A stretch of 64,000 nt of DNA from Pseudopithomyces maydicus (GCA_026873275.1 JANTUC010000012.1:950001-1014000), one strand, 5' to 3'. Shown: positions 33,756 to 46,125, counted from the first letter of the stretch. The notes: a model not told the origin generated them from the letters alone. Program-made: numbers and translations.

Positions 33756-34817
33756 TTAGGGTTTTGGGGTGAACTTCTTGCCGGCGCAAGTAGCAATGAG
33801 CCTAGCATGTACACCGGCAGCGGTTTGGGCATAAGCTTTGAAATCCTGCTGCTCAGCCTGCCCGTCTGGTCCTCCATCGAAGACCTCGTAGCTGAACCAG
33901 CCTCTGAATCCGGTGCGCAACACAGCGGTTGCGACGTCTGCGACAGGGAGATAACCCCCATTATAAGGTAGCGGTCTGAAGTCATGACTCCACCTACCTC
34001 TCGGGCGTAGCCCCTGTGCATCGGGATCTTTGCTCAAAGGTTCCGGCACTTGGTAGGCATCGCTGATTTGCAGGAGGTATATCTTGTCCTTGGGAACGGT
34101 CTTAGCAAGGTCATCAAGACTTTGTTGGAAGCGGTGGATGAGTTCAATCTTGGAAACGTCTTCGAGAAGGCCAGACTCAGTGGTGGGATCGGCCCATTCA
34201 CCGCCGGCAGTCTGGAAGGTGTCCAGGCAGAGACCAATGTTGTCTCTGTCAACCTCGTTCACAATGCGCCATACGTCCTTCCAGTCTGGCGCGTGCGAGC
34301 TCCAGCACCAATTCTCATATGCAACCCTGAAGCCCTTGGGCTTGAGCATGTCGCACAGCTCGCGCAGATCGGGCACGACCCTGTCCAAGTCGAGGCTCTC
34401 CAAGGGCGTATCGGTGCTGCCAACCTGCAGCAGGTCGGTCCCTGCGGCTTCCATGATGCGAACCCAGCCCTGGGCGCGCTCCCAGGCATCATGTCGGCCA
34501 CTTGTTCCCTCCTTCCAGGCCTCAAAATTTGCAAAGGGTTGCAGCATCATGATGTTCAAGGCTCGCTTGTCGCATTCTTGCTTGATTTGCTTGGCCACGG
34601 TGACGAGGTCATCGTAGTTGTTGCTGTCGACAGAGTGGCCCAGGAGGGTCTTGCCGTAGGAGAGGATGTCGGGGAAGGACAGCTCTATGGCAGAGAAGTT
34701 TGCGGCTGAGATGGCGTCGAGGCGGTCAAGGAGCGGCGGGGGGTTGGACGGGGTGCCGAGGGAGCACGAAGCGTAGCTGATGGGGATGGCGGTGAGGGTG
34801 GCATAGTCCAGGGCCAT
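33756..34817 (-). CDS. 3-Dehydroshikimate dehydratase (qa-4/QutC type)
   Basis: This 353-aa single-exon protein of the xylose-isomerase-like TIM-barrel family converts 3-dehydroshikimate to protocatechuate, draining the shikimate or quinate route into aromatic catabolism. The length matches the fungal enzyme. Visible marks are SYASCSLGTP near the start, FSAIELSFPDIL (Glu metal ligand), LLQVGSTD, RVAYENWCW, IGLCLDTFQTAGGEWADP, LLQISDAYQVPEPL, GRWSHDFRPLPYNGGYLPV and FSYEVFDGG. It is transcribed away from a DAHP synthase gene 744 bp upstream, so the entry enzyme and a drain enzyme of the aromatic pathway share one promoter region. No other qa-cluster genes (quinate dehydrogenase, dehydroquinase, repressor or activator) are in the window. 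Confidence 0.9.
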   Translation of the reverse strand: MALDYATLTAIPISYASCSLGTPSNPPPLLDRLDAISAANFSAIELSFPDILSYGKTLLGHSVDSNNYDDLVTVAKQIKQECDKRALNIMMLQPFANFEAWKEGTSGRHDAWERAQGWVRIMEAAGTDLLQVGSTDTPLESLDLDRVVPDLRELCDMLKPKGFRVAYENWCWSSHAPDWKDVWRIVNEVDRDNIGLCLDTFQTAGGEWADPTTESGLLEDVSKIELIHRFQQSLDDLAKTVPKDKIYLLQISDAYQVPEPLSKDPDAQGLRPRGRWSHDFRPLPYNGGYLPVADVATAVLRTGFRGWFSYEVFDGGPDGQAEQQDFKAYAQTAAGVHARLIATCAGKKFTPKP

Positions 34818-35561
34818 TGTGCTAAGGGATGCGAGCGGTGGATGGTGGGTGCAGAGCGAGGGGCCCGCAGGTGATGAGGGCCGGCGGGCGCTTGGGGGCG
34901 CTGGCGGGGGTGGGAAGCACTAAGATGGCCATGTCGATGCGATGACGTGGGGGTTTTTTTCCCCTCTGCGGCTCTCGTGGCCGGACGACGATGGGAGGGC
35001 CGTAGCTGTATAGGCGGGCTGCAGCTGTATAGGCACTTCAGTACGGTCGCCGTGTGGCAGTCGTCGGGGCGGCGCTAGCCCCTGCGGTCCGCGCCGCTGC
35101 GAACTGAGCGCGCAGGATTGGCTCGTCGGTGGATAAACACAATTCCAGACGAGAGCAGAGGGAGGACGTGTGCCCCAGAAGCTTCCCCCCGGGCCTCAGT
35201 TTCACCGCCCCTCCGTCCCTCTCCTTCTCCCCGCCCCCGGCAGTAGGCACAAGAACCGCAACAGCAGCTGTCGTCATCGTCATCGCCGCCGCCGTCGTCA
35301 CCTTCGTAGGGCGCATCCACGACGAGGGTCGCCAACGGACTCCGATTATCGGCTCAATATGGCTTTTCGCCACTGCAGCCAATCACAGCCGGCGCGATTC
35401 CGCCTCCGCGAGCAGTCGGAGCATCCAAGCAAGACTCATAATAAAAACACTGCTCAATTCCACCCGCCACTCGCCTCAGCCGCCCTTCCTGGTACCCTCA
35501 CTGCCTTCTGACCTGCTGCTTTCTGCCTGCCCGCTGCAGCACACCATCTGGCCCCGCAGAC
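34818..35561. promoter_or_regulatory. Shared promoter, dehydroshikimate dehydratase / DAHP synthase
   Basis: The head-to-head intergenic region is 744 bp. AGACTCA at 35,432-35,438 differs in one base from the Gcn4/CPC1 general-control site TGACTCA, and an AT-rich TATA-like ATAATAAAAA follows at once, about 120 bp before the DAHP synthase ATG. No site proven for the dehydratase was seen. Confidence 0.4.
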
Positions 35562-36793
35562 ATGTCGACGGTAGGCTGCCCCGCTGCCCCGCGGCGTCGT
35601 CGCCCAGACTGACGCTATTCAGTTCTACATCGAGAACAAGTCGGTCGGCGACTCCAAAAACTCAGAGGACTGGCGCATCCGCGGCTACAACCCGCTGACC
35701 CCGCCCGACCTGCTCCAGCACGAGATCCCCCAGACGCCCCGTTCCAAAGAGACCACCGTCCAAGCCCGCAATGAAGCAGCTGACGTCGTTCACGGTCGCG
35801 ATCACCAGCGCCGCCTGATGGTCGTCATCGGCCCCTGCTCCATCCACGACCCCAAGGCTGCCCTCGAGTACTGCGACCGCCTGCTGGAGCTCAAGGAGAA
35901 GTACAAGGACGACTTGCTCATCGTCATGCGCGCATACTTGGAAAAGCCCCGGACCACCGTCGGATGGAAGGGCCTGATCAACGACCCGGATATCGACAAC
36001 TCTTTCAAGATCAACAAGGGCTTGCGCGTGTCGAGACAATTGTTCGTCGACCTGACTGACAAAGGCATGCCCATCGCCAGCGAGATGCTCGACACCATTT
36101 CTCCCCAGTTCTTGGCCGACATGCTGAGCGTGGGAGCCATTGGCGCCCGCACCACCGAGTCCCAGCTCCACCGCGAGCTTGCCTCCGGTCTGTCTTTCCC
36201 CGTCGGCTTCAAGAACGGCACAGACGGCACCCTCGATGTTGCCGTGGACGCCCTGGGCTCCGTCAAGCACCCCCACCATTTCCTCTCCGTCACCAAGCCC
36301 GGTGTTGTCGCTATTGTCGGCACTACTGGCAACGACGATGCTTTCGTCATCATGCGTGGCGGCAAGAAGGGCACAAACTACGACCCGACGAGCATCAAAG
36401 AGGCGCGCGAGAAGCTCGAGTCCAAGAAGCTGAACCCGCGGTTGATGGTCGATTGCAGCCACGGCAACTCGGAGAAGAAACACAAGAACCAGATCAAGGT
36501 CGCTCATAGCATCGCTGAGCAGATTGCCCAAGGAGAGACGGCCATCGCAAGTGTCATGATCGAGAGCAACATCCACGAGGGTAAGCCGAGAGCCCTACCT
36601 CACCTTAGTAGCCTGCTAACAAGACTTACCAGGTAATCAAAGTGTCCCCGCCGAGGGCAGGGAAGGCCTCAAGTACGGCGTGAGTATAACAGACGCGTGC
36701 ATAAGTTGGGAGGACACGGAAAAGGTGCTGGAGGAGCTTGCGGGTGCCGTCGCCAAAAGGAGATCACAATTGGGCGTGAACGGCGCGCATTGA
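35562..36793 (+). CDS. DAHP synthase (3-deoxy-7-phosphoheptulonate synthase)
   Basis: The enzyme catalyses the first step of the shikimate pathway, joining phosphoenolpyruvate and erythrose 4-phosphate. Three exons (35562-35570, 35623-36580, 36633-36793) give 375 aa, right for the type I (Aro3/Aro4, AroFGH-like) class. The first exon holds only three codons (ATGTCGACG). Landmarks are RIRGYNPLTPP, VVIGPCSIHD (PEP site), MRAYLEKPRTTVGWKGL (KPRT motif), SVGAIGARTTESQ, SFPVGFKNGTDG, and VDCSHGNSEKK near the C-terminus followed by the GLKYGVSITDACISWEDTE ending. The type I fungal enzymes are feedback-inhibited by Phe or Tyr; which one applies here cannot be told from sequence alone. Confidence 0.95.
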
Positions 36794-39577
36794 GCTGTAG
36801 TTCGAGCGTGGTGATTGTGTAGTGGATTGCATCGGCGTCTCCGGATTAACCAAAAGTTATTATCCACCTTTTACCGCTCGTGAGGTGCGACGTGCCCAGC
36901 CCTGGAGGTGCAGGTAGGTGCTGACCGGCGGCACCTGTGAAAGTACCCTTTCTGCTGCAGCATGCTAACCCTGCACGCACATCGGCTATTGCGTAAATGC
37001 TATCTTGCGGCCGCGGCTCCTGATGCGAGGCTGCAAGGCTAGCCGTGCTTTCCACAAGTCCAAATTGCTGTTGCAGGTGCGCCTGAGCTGATGGCGACTC
37101 CGACAGGCTGTGACTTCCTGGGCACCAACTGCATCTCTTCACCGGTTTCTCTCCTCATCCTCAAGTCGCCCTGACAAGCAACCCGCTCCACTTCTCTGTC
37201 ACCGCAGCCATCAATCAACGTGTCTTCTCGCCCATCACTTGGCGAGGAACCATGTGGCGCAGTTAGTCGCCACGCGACCTGCATCTTAGCTCGCTGGATT
37301 CCTTTGGACAACATCACAAGGCTGAAACCACATGCGGTGCAGTGTGTACTTACGGTACATGCACTTTTGCCACCACGCGCATTCGGAAGCATGGATGCTA
37401 TGTGGGTGCACGTTCAAAAACCGTTGATGCTTACCGGATCCGGAACCGCTGGGCATAGGTACTGCATCGACTTCACCGAATTTTTAGACCGGCAGCATGC
37501 TGATCGGCATCTTGTCGGCGTCCGCGAAGCAAGCAAGCCCAGCCTCGTCTTGCCCACCCATATTCAACCCCGGTTCGACATGCGGAAAGAAGAACGCATC
37601 TAGAAAATCCCGGTCCCCACTGCAGCAGAACCACCGCGCGAGAATGAAGACGTCCGAAAATGGGCAATGGCACTGTGGCACAGTCATATGGTGCGCCACA
37701 CGTACGGGGGTTCGTTTGTCAAGTCTCTCATCGTTCTCGACCATTGCATGTTGTTCAAGGCTAGCATACCAAAGGGCCAATCGGCTTTTCTTTCGCACAT
37801 CTCACCCTGGTGCTGAATACTTCCCCTGCCACAGCTTCACGAAAATCACACTGCATCCCCCTTAGCTCACCGTGCCTCGGACCTTAACGCCCCTTGTCAT
37901 CAGTCACTTGGTTTTTGGCTCAGCAGACGCATCGGTTTCGGCCGTAATTTGCGAACAGCTATCAAATCGAGTGTTCGGGTTCCCGAAAGGTCAGGCTCTG
38001 GCGTGGTGCAATTCATCTCTCCCACATTCCATCTCCTCACGTGGCCGAAATGACTGCCTTTACAGAGGCCTATTCGTCGGGTACAGGAGTTCCTCAATGT
38101 TTCTTTGGGGAGTATGTCGGCAAAAGAACGAGGCAGGCCGAGTAGTACAACTTCGGTCGGTAAGGTCCACTCAAGTCAGCGCAGAACACGGCTCATCAGG
38201 CAAACGTCCAGCCGCAACAATCATTGGTCCCGTGAGTACACGGCCCCTCCGTCGGCCTCGTCCGACTGCTATGAGTCCTCAGCTTTACATAGATAGCCTG
38301 GCGTTAATGCAATTCTTGCCAATAGCCCGGCGCTACGGGCCGTTGCTCATTCATATCCAGTCGCCTCCTGCTCATTCCATGGACCAAGAACAGTTCTAGG
38401 CGACCAGCCTTATCATGCAGGCATGTCAGTGTTACCCTTGGATTTCAAAGCCATCATACCCTGCCTCCTACCGTTTCGCCGACCCACTACACAGGCTCCC
38501 GGTATCCCAAGCCACACCCAAGTACCGTCGCCTTCTCCAAGTGCGGGCAATTTCATCCACTCAACATATACACACTGTTATGCTCTGTGCAGAAATTAGC
38601 CCATTGGGGATAGCATGAACAAGAGCAACCTTCCATAGGATGCCGGAACGTTCTATACCATATTGTAGCATGCTCATCATCACATGGAAGCCACCCGTCG
38701 CTCCGATACCACGTGGAATGATACCCAGTCTCTTGCAGACACCGTCCTACTGGACCCTGTAGGTGATGCACTTCGGCGTCCATGGTATTGGGGCTTGGAG
38801 GCGTAGTCGAGCAAATTACCTTGTGCGCCGTTCGTCGATGATTGGAGACAGGATCGAGAGTTGCAGATGCGGCTTCTGGTTTGGGGGACCTAAATCGACA
38901 CTACTCCGTGCTGTAGACACACTATCCCACGTTCGAGTCATCATCCGCGTCTCGGCACATAAGTCAATTACCCATTTGAGACTGAGCAGTCTGGATGTAT
39001 TCTCTGCTCACCAGTAACTCGGTGGGATTGCCTCGGGTTGCGGAGATCTACCGCTAGCATCTAGGGCGTCGACCAAGAGGCCGCCATATATGCAGGAGGC
39101 CGCGGGTGTGCGCCATGCCAACATCATCTGCCACATGTTCCCCCCGACACTCTAGCCATATACGTGCTCTGTGTACAGTTGCCTTTGATCCTGCACCGCG
39201 GCTTTTACGTGGGCCTAACATCGTCCCACACTTTCGCGTAGGAAACAGCCAAGGTTCTTCACCTGAGCATCCTGGTCTCTTCTAGTTGACCTGCCACACC
39301 TCCGAGGTTTAAAAACGTATGGTTCTCCAAACTTTTATCTTTTCTACGTATTGGCTCGCGACTGGTCGCTGTAAAATCCACTCTCTCCCTTGGTTCTTTG
39401 AATCATTACCCTTGTCGACTCGGACGCAAGCGCTGCGCGCATCGACACTCTTTTTGATGCCCGTATGCCCACCCGCTATAAGATCGTATAACCCCCAATA
39501 ACCCGTCGGTGTCTTGCGCTTGCTCCTGACTCACACTCTTTCATCCATCGTTCCACCAGACATCATCAACGGTCACC
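36794..39577. other. Long intergenic stretch, no supported gene
   Basis: About 2.8 kb with many short overlapping frames and no recognisable domain, RNA gene or repeat. The right end is the promoter of the hypothetical gene at 39578. Confidence 0.45.
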
Positions 39578-40350
39578 ATGTCGCACGCATCCCAGGATTC
39601 CACGTGGGACATGAAGAGATTTCATGAGCGCACTCGTCATACCGCCCGAGAGTCATCACCCGATGCGCAGATGAAGGCAAATGGACACGCCGAGACCGAC
39701 TTGACAGCTTTGGGGGCGGCTTTTTGGGATAGGAGAGAGTCGCTTCCTCGTCCCCATTCTCTTGACATCAGCGAAGGCGAAGAGGTCGTCAGGCGTCCCT
39801 CCCAACTAGAGAGAATACAAGAATTCATGATAGCTGTTGGTGTTGTCGTCGCGGATCCGCTGCCTGTCGGATCCGCTGCCACCCCGACTCGACCTCCATC
39901 CGGACCGAACATCCAGCCTTCCGGTGTAACCCAACTTCGAAGCCACAAAAGAAGCAGAAATCCAAGGCGACGCAGACGTGAACATGGTAGGTGTACCTCG
40001 TCGTTTGCTTGCATGGCACAAGGCTGACGATGTCAGGACCCGGGTCGCAGAGTTCGGTCGGCACTCCAAAGAGACAGCGTCACATATCCGACACATCGGA
40101 TGACGACGACGAGGATGGGGCAGACGAGCGAGCTCGAAGCACGACGCCAACTCCTTATATTCCGCAAAGTAACACCCCATCGCACCATTCTCTGGGCACG
40201 GAGGAGGATCACGGTGAAGGACAGGGTCCACTCTCGCCGGACCCTTGGTCGTCCTCATTCCGCTACGACCCGGACCGGCCAGACAGGAACGAGGTTATAG
40301 CAGTAGTCGATGGGCATTTTCCGGTTGGTCGTCAGCCGGTTGCAGAATAG
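39578..40350 (+). CDS. Hypothetical disordered, probably nuclear protein
   Basis: Two exons (39578-39986, 40037-40350) join in frame to give 240 aa. No known domain is seen. The N-terminal third has a short ordered part (ERIQEFMIAVGVVVADP). A strongly basic KRSRNPRRRRREH stretch lies at the exon junction and could be a nuclear signal. It is followed by an acidic SDTSDDDDEDGADE run and a Ser/Pro/Thr-rich tail ending in NEVIAVVDGHFPVGRQPVAE. A splice that joins two low-complexity frames so precisely supports a real gene. Function is unknown. Confidence 0.6.
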
Positions 40351-41162
40351 GAGTGCCTTGGAGGACGATGCACCCTGTTCTGCTCCAGAGGGTGCGCTAA
40401 GTGACATGTCGCCCAAGGGCACCCTCTAACCTTAGCTCAGCCGCGAGGTCTCCCCCTTCTCTTTGACTCTGTCATGCGTCATGTTCTCTCCGCTCCCGTC
40501 AAGTACCCCCTTCGTTGTCTTCGTTTCTACCAAAGCAATGTCTCACCATGGCTGGTATTCCAAGGTGCTAAATGTACTATTCGTTATTCGTTTCATGTAA
40601 TGAATCCATGTTAGTCAGTCAGTCACTACCACACTGCTCTTCCCCAAAGCAACATTTCATCTTGTGCATCTGTCACTCTCTGCATTCGATAACAGGCGCG
40701 CAGGAAGCTAAGCTAACAAGGTCGAGCGGTAGCAGACGGACGACCAACTATATACTCGGGCGCCGTGAGGCTCTGCAGGCAATGCGTTGGCAATATGTAC
40801 GAGGGCGGGGCTTGCGGGCTGGTCGCATCACGGCGCGGTTAGGCGGGTGGCTCGGCCTAGCCGCCTACATGCATGACGTCGCCATGGCAGCAGCGCGACC
40901 CGATCCTATCGTGGGCAGAGCCATGAGCTGCGATGAAGAGACGTTGGGATTAAGTCACGGTCTTGCCACTAGCTCCGCAAGCACGGTCCCCGGTCGAGGG
41001 TAGGCCTGTTTCGTAAACGGACTGTGGTGTTCGCAGGCTTCGCGCCGTTCCCACGGCGCGTGCACGCCAGCCCACATTGCGCCTCGTCCATGTCGACGGT
41101 TGTACCATCAGACGCGTGAGCAAACAGAAGAGGGTGACAAGTGGGCTCGCTGGGACACTGCC
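40351..41162. other. Intergenic, no supported gene
   Basis: One 143-codon frame (40572-41003) has no domain and low coding character. The region contains the 3' end of the previous gene and the promoter of SDHAF1. Confidence 0.4.
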
Positions 41163-41546
41163 ATGGCCAGATTAACGGGCTTGCAAAAGGATGTGTTGGG
41201 CCTGTATCGTCAGTGCTTGAGGGCTGCGAGGGAAAAGCCGGCGGTGAGTCTGGGCAAACGTCCAACGAGTGGCCGACGTGCCATGGTCCCATGTGTTCTG
41301 GAGATGGCTTCTCATTTGCGTTGCAGGAGAATCGCGAGCACTTTCGGCAGTTGGCTAGGTAGGGTTCCGGATACGGTGATGTGGTGGTGATGTGGTGGGC
41401 AGGGCTGACGGGGTGGCAGGAACGAATTTCACAAGCATCGCAGCGTCGACAAGAAAGACTTTGGGGCTATTGAATACCTACTAAGGAGAGGGCGGAGGCA
41501 GCTGGAGATGTATGAGGAGGCGGGGGTCAGAGATGTCAAGGGTTAG
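41163..41546 (+). CDS. sdhaf1: Succinate dehydrogenase assembly factor 1 (LYR protein)
   Basis: This mitochondrial matrix factor helps insert Fe-S clusters into the Sdh2 subunit of complex II. Three small exons (41163-41243, 41327-41358, 41420-41546) give 79 aa; the middle exon is only 32 nt. The protein opens MARLTGLQKDVLGLYRQCLR, with Leu-Tyr-Arg at residues 14-16. It continues ENREHFRQLARNEF and ends in RRGRRQLEMYEEAGVRDVKG, the typical tail of this subfamily of Complex1_LYR proteins. The length equals the yeast Sdh6 size class. Tiny exons explain why no long frame marks it. Confidence 0.9.
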
Positions 41547-43172
41547 TTGGGTACGCAAAGCGACTGTACAGTAAAGCAACATGGCCAGGTTCAGGCAGGG
41601 TATGGCTATCTATACGAAGCATCTGTCGAGGAAGATGTGTACGTTTGCAGCGGTGATAAGTTAAGCACGAAAAGTGGTCTACAGCGACAAGCGTGTGGTT
41701 GGTCTTGACCAGGCCAGAGGAGCGCTGGAGCCCTTGGGGCGCGGGAGATCACGTTGGCAGGGAAGTACCAAAGTAGCCTTCCCGTGGACGGACCATGGAC
41801 CATTCGCCGTCACGCGTCAGGCGCGCGAGGCTCAGCGTCTGTCGTGGGCGAGGATGCATTGTCCTGAGTCGCCACCAGAGGAGTCCATGGCGGTGCATGA
41901 TGAGGGCTCGCGCACGACGGATGACGCAATGGCTCAGGCAACATCCGCAAGCAAGCACGCACGCACGCACGCACGCACGCCGTCGTGGTTTTTCTCCGTT
42001 GTCTCGTCGTCGTCGTCTCGTCGTCGTGATTAGGCTACGGGGCAGCAGACGAGGGGGCGGGGCTCCGGGCTTCGGGAGGGGCAGGGGGCGATCAGGTGGT
42101 GCCCGCATGCCAGAGCAGCAACGGCAGAGGGCTCGTGGGTGCTGCGATAGGGCTAGCTTGGAGGAGAGCCAGCGCGTACCACGACTGCACAGGAGATAGT
42201 GTAGGTATTCTACCTAGTCCATGTCGTTATCGAGCAGATGCTGCAGCATGCAGGGCACGGCGACCGACAGGCCAGCTGCAGGCGTCGGCCTGGCATACTT
42301 ACATGGCGATGGCGGCGAGCGAGTGCGGTCGACAAGGTCATATGACCGCGGGCGCGCCCCCCATACCGCGATGCAGCGATGCAGCGATGCAGCAAAGCAG
42401 CGAGCCGTGCAACTGAGCCAGCTGAGGCGCTGCATCGACGACACGCGCCCGAGACACGGCGTGACTTGCACGGCTATTGAAATAGCACCAGACGTCCCGC
42501 ACATGGCCGTCGCTCGCGCCTCGCGCCTCACGCTTCACGCCTGACGTCTACCTGCCCGTCCCTTATCATTATCGGCGAGCCGCCGCCTTAACCTGGTTCG
42601 GCAACGGCGGCCTCTTAGCTACCCATCAATGTGACTCGCAGTGCTCATCCAACACCAAGTCGCGACCGGAACGCCTCTCCTATTCTTCCTCCTCCTCTTC
42701 TTCTTGCCCTGGTTTTGCTGCTGCTTCTACTTGTCCGTGTTCCCTTCGTCCCCCTCTCCCCCCGCCACGCAACCCCCTCCGTCTCGACGCCGTCCCTCCG
42801 TCTTGCGCCCGACCCGCGCTGTTGTTGCGCCATCACAGCTGCCTGCCCGCCTACTTTCACTCCACACCGCCCGGCACCTGGCGTCTCAGCCTTCACGAAA
42901 GCTAAATACCCTGCTCGCCCCGCCACCGAACACCCTCCTGAAGCAACACCTCCTCCTGCTCGTCCCTAACCGCCACCGGACACCGCACGCTCCACCGCCC
43001 GCTCCACCGCCTTCGCGCACCGTCGCTACATCGCCCAGCCGTCTATCTCCCTCCTCTCCGCCGCTGCAGCTTCATGTGCAACGCCCTCACACCTAACCTG
43101 TACCCGCATCTTCGACGGTAGCCAGAACAAGAGAGTCCATCCACGAGAGCGCCTGCCCCCCGGCTGGCCGCT
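41547..43172. other. Intergenic and ATG1 leader, with simple repeats
   Basis: No gene supported. It contains a (CACG)n tract at about 41,955-41,981, TCG-rich tracts near 42,000-42,030, and three GCGATGCA units near 42,369-42,392. From about 42,640 to 43,172 the plus strand is pyrimidine-rich, as expected for a fungal promoter and 5' leader before ATG1. Confidence 0.5.
41955..41981. repeat. (CACG)n microsatellite
   Basis: About six to seven tandem CACG/GCAC units in the intergenic DNA upstream of ATG1. Confidence 0.8.
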
Positions 43173-46125
43173 ATGGCTTCTCCGTCCAGCAACCAGCTGC
43201 GCTCTCGCAGGGCTGACCCGCAACGGCAGTCTTCTTCCTCGTCCGAGATGATCGGCAACTTTCGACGGCTCGAGCACATTGGCAAGGGCAGTTTTGCGGA
43301 GGTCTACCGCGGCATCCACATTGTACGAACGCCCCTCTCTCATCCCGCCCCAATCATGCTGCTAACCAAGACTGCCCAACAGGAAAAGCGCCAATCTGTC
43401 GCCATCAAATCTGTCAACATGAGCAAGCTGAACAAGAAGCTCAAGGACAACCTCGCCTCTGAGATCTCCATCCTGCGTAGCCTGCTCCACCCGCACGTCG
43501 TTGCCCTGATCGACTGCCACGAGACGCCTCAACGAATGCATATAATCATGGAGTTCTGCGAGCTGGGCGACCTGTCATCCTTCATCAAGAAGCGTGCCGA
43601 TCTTGTGAACCACCCGTCCACCCAGCGCATGATTGAAAAATACCCGAACCCAGAGGTAGGAGGTTTGAACGAAGTCATCGTCCGTCATTTCGCAAAGCAG
43701 ACGGCTAGTGCCCTCGAGTTCCTCCGTTCCAAGAACTACATTCACCGTGACCTGAAACCACAGAACCTGCTTCTGAACCCTTCATCCATCTTCTATTCGC
43801 AAAGCGGCATACTTGATCGTATGCCTTTGGCCGCCTCCGCAAACTCGCTCATTCCCGCCGCCGGTGTTGAATCGCTACCCATGCTCAAGATTGCTGATTT
43901 CGGCTTCGCTAGGATACTACCAAACACATCTCTTGCTGAAACCCTTTGCGGTTCTCCGCTCTACATGGCTCCGGAGATCCTGAGGTACGAGAAGTATGAC
44001 GCCAAGGCAGATCTATGGTCCGTAGGCACTGTCTTATTCGAGATGATGTGCGCTAGGCCACCGTTTCGGGCAAACAATCATGTCGAGCTCCTTAAGAAGA
44101 TCGAAGAACGCAAAGATCAAATCCGCTTCTCCGAAGGCCTGGTAGCTAGTAGGGCAATGAAGAACCTCATCCGCGCCTTGCTGAAGCGTCACCCTCTAGA
44201 GCGCATGTCGTACGAGAGCTTCTTCTCCGACCCTGTCATTCGCGATGAGATTCCAGGCTTGGTTGACGAAGATCTCCCTCAGTCAGCATCGCAGTCTATA
44301 GCGCCTGAGCCCATACCCGAATCTAAACGAACCTCGGAAACTCTCTACTCTCAATCTCCCAGGGGGACAAATTACGGGACCACGCCTCCATCTCGGCCTA
44401 CTTCTCGGCCCGCTTCTGGTCACCCAGCTGACGTCTCTGCACACCCCTCGTCTCTTCGCAGGTTGAGCAATACTCCACAATCGCCTATGGAACGTCATCC
44501 TTCTCAACGCGAGCAGCGTCGGCCTAGTCTTCCAAACGCTGCTACTGCTCCAGTTCGCCCGCCTACTCTCCATGACCAAGTTGTAGACCCTTCCTACGGC
44601 GGTAGTAGACGCCGCATTTCGCGTGATGAGGCCCTTTCTTCTCCTTCGGGTCTCAAAGAACATCTCGAACGTGAACGTATGCCACAGCGACCAGAAGTTG
44701 CAATGAGGGAAGCAGCAGAGCGGGCGGCTCAAGACACTGCTATCGACGAAGGTTTTGTTTTTGTGGAAAAGCGTAGGGTGGAAATTGATGCGTTAGCAGA
44801 TGAAATAGCAGCGACCCCTCAAGCAGCAAGAGATCGCAACATTGCTAGGGAGACTGCCATGAAACGGAGAGCGACAACCCAAGGATCGCCGACCTCCACC
44901 ACCGGTGCGACTGTTCCATCGCGGGCTATTCAAATCCAACAAAAACAGACTGCCACGCATCAACGGACCGGCTCATACGAACGTCGTTACCGGCCAAGTT
45001 TCGAGAGCGCAACCTCTGCACTTTCAAAGGCCATGAACATGGTTAATATTCGAGGTCTTGGGCTATCGCCACCATTGATGAAAGGTGCTTCCCCACCGCA
45101 AGGATATGCTGGTTTTCCGGTATATCCTACAGCCCAGAGCAGCCTCTTGCTGGTAGGAGACAATGGCAGGGTTGCAGACAAGAGCGAGGATGCTTCTGTG
45201 ATCAAGAAGATTGAACAGCTTGCTCAGCTGAGTCACGTCGTCTACGGCTTCGCAGAAGTCAAGTACAAGCAACTTGTGCCGGTTGCGCCAAGTGATCAAG
45301 GCCTCGGCATTGGCACAAAAGGTGTCAGAAGGCCGAATAGCGAGGAGATAGAGGACGATGAAGATGAGGACCTGACACCAGATACCATTTTGGTCATTTC
45401 TGAAGAAGCATTGGTACTATACGTGAAGGCTCTCGGGGTGCTCAACAAAGCAATGGACATCACAGCAAGCTACTGGAATCGGGCCGGTCATGGGCCATCA
45501 CCGGACGGCATGAATCGCACGACGACCAACACTGAGCGTTTCCAAAACGTGGTCAAGTGGCTCCGTGATCGATTCAACGAATGCTGCATCAAGTCGGAAA
45601 TTGTGGCTCGCAAACTGAAGCAAGCACAGATCTTGCTCCCACCTGATCACCCGAGCCATCCCAACAATAGATCGACAGCCTCCGGTTCTGCAACCACGGT
45701 CGGTTCTGCTGACAACATTCTTCTCACTACTGGGGTAACGGCGGAGAAGCTGATGTATGAACGTGCACTTGAGATGAGCAGGACCGCTGCTGTCAATGAA
45801 CTAGTCGGGGTCGATCTCCCAGGCTGCGACTTGAATTACTGGACTGCCATCCTCATGTTGGAAGCGATCCTCGAGGATGAGGATGAGGCGGCTAGCCAGA
45901 AGCTCGGTAGTGAAGAGCTCGACAGCCTCGAACAGGACGACCGGCAGTCCATCCACAAGCGTATGTTGTCTTTTCTAGCTTCAAATTGACTTCACTAACA
46001 TCTGAATAGTTCTCGAAGGCATGAAAGCGCGTCACTCCTCACTCAAGAAAAAGCTTCAGCTGCAGAAAGCACAGAAACGCGCATCGATCACGAGCGCCCC
46101 TTCCTCTCAAGGCAATGCTCGGTGA
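43173..46125 (+). CDS. atg1: Autophagy-initiating serine/threonine kinase ATG1
   Basis: This kinase starts autophagosome formation with ATG13 and ATG17. Three exons (43173-43322, 43383-45960, 46010-46125) give 947 aa. The first intron (43323-43382) is 60 nt, has no stop and keeps frame, so a naive frame includes 20 extra residues inside the kinase fold; removing it restores the normal spacing between GKGSFAEV (37-44) and VAIK (Lys59). Further marks are HRDLKPQN (171-178), DFG (222-224), GSPLYMAPEIL, then a long Ser/Pro/Arg-rich linker, and a C-terminal DUF3543/tMIT region with two helical repeats (ALVLYVKALGVLNKAMD; AEKLMYERALEMSRTAAVNE). The last exon adds FLEGMKARHSSLKKK-type residues. The ATG8-interacting motif was not pinned down. 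Confidence 0.95.

Noticed and set aside
35662..36576. 304-codon minus-strand frame
   Set aside because: Antisense shadow of DAHP synthase caused by its codon bias.
41955..42400. Possible CRISPR-like or regulatory array of short repeats
   Set aside because: These are simple microsatellites ((CACG)n, TCG-rich and GCGATGCA units) in a eukaryotic intergenic region, not spaced repeats.
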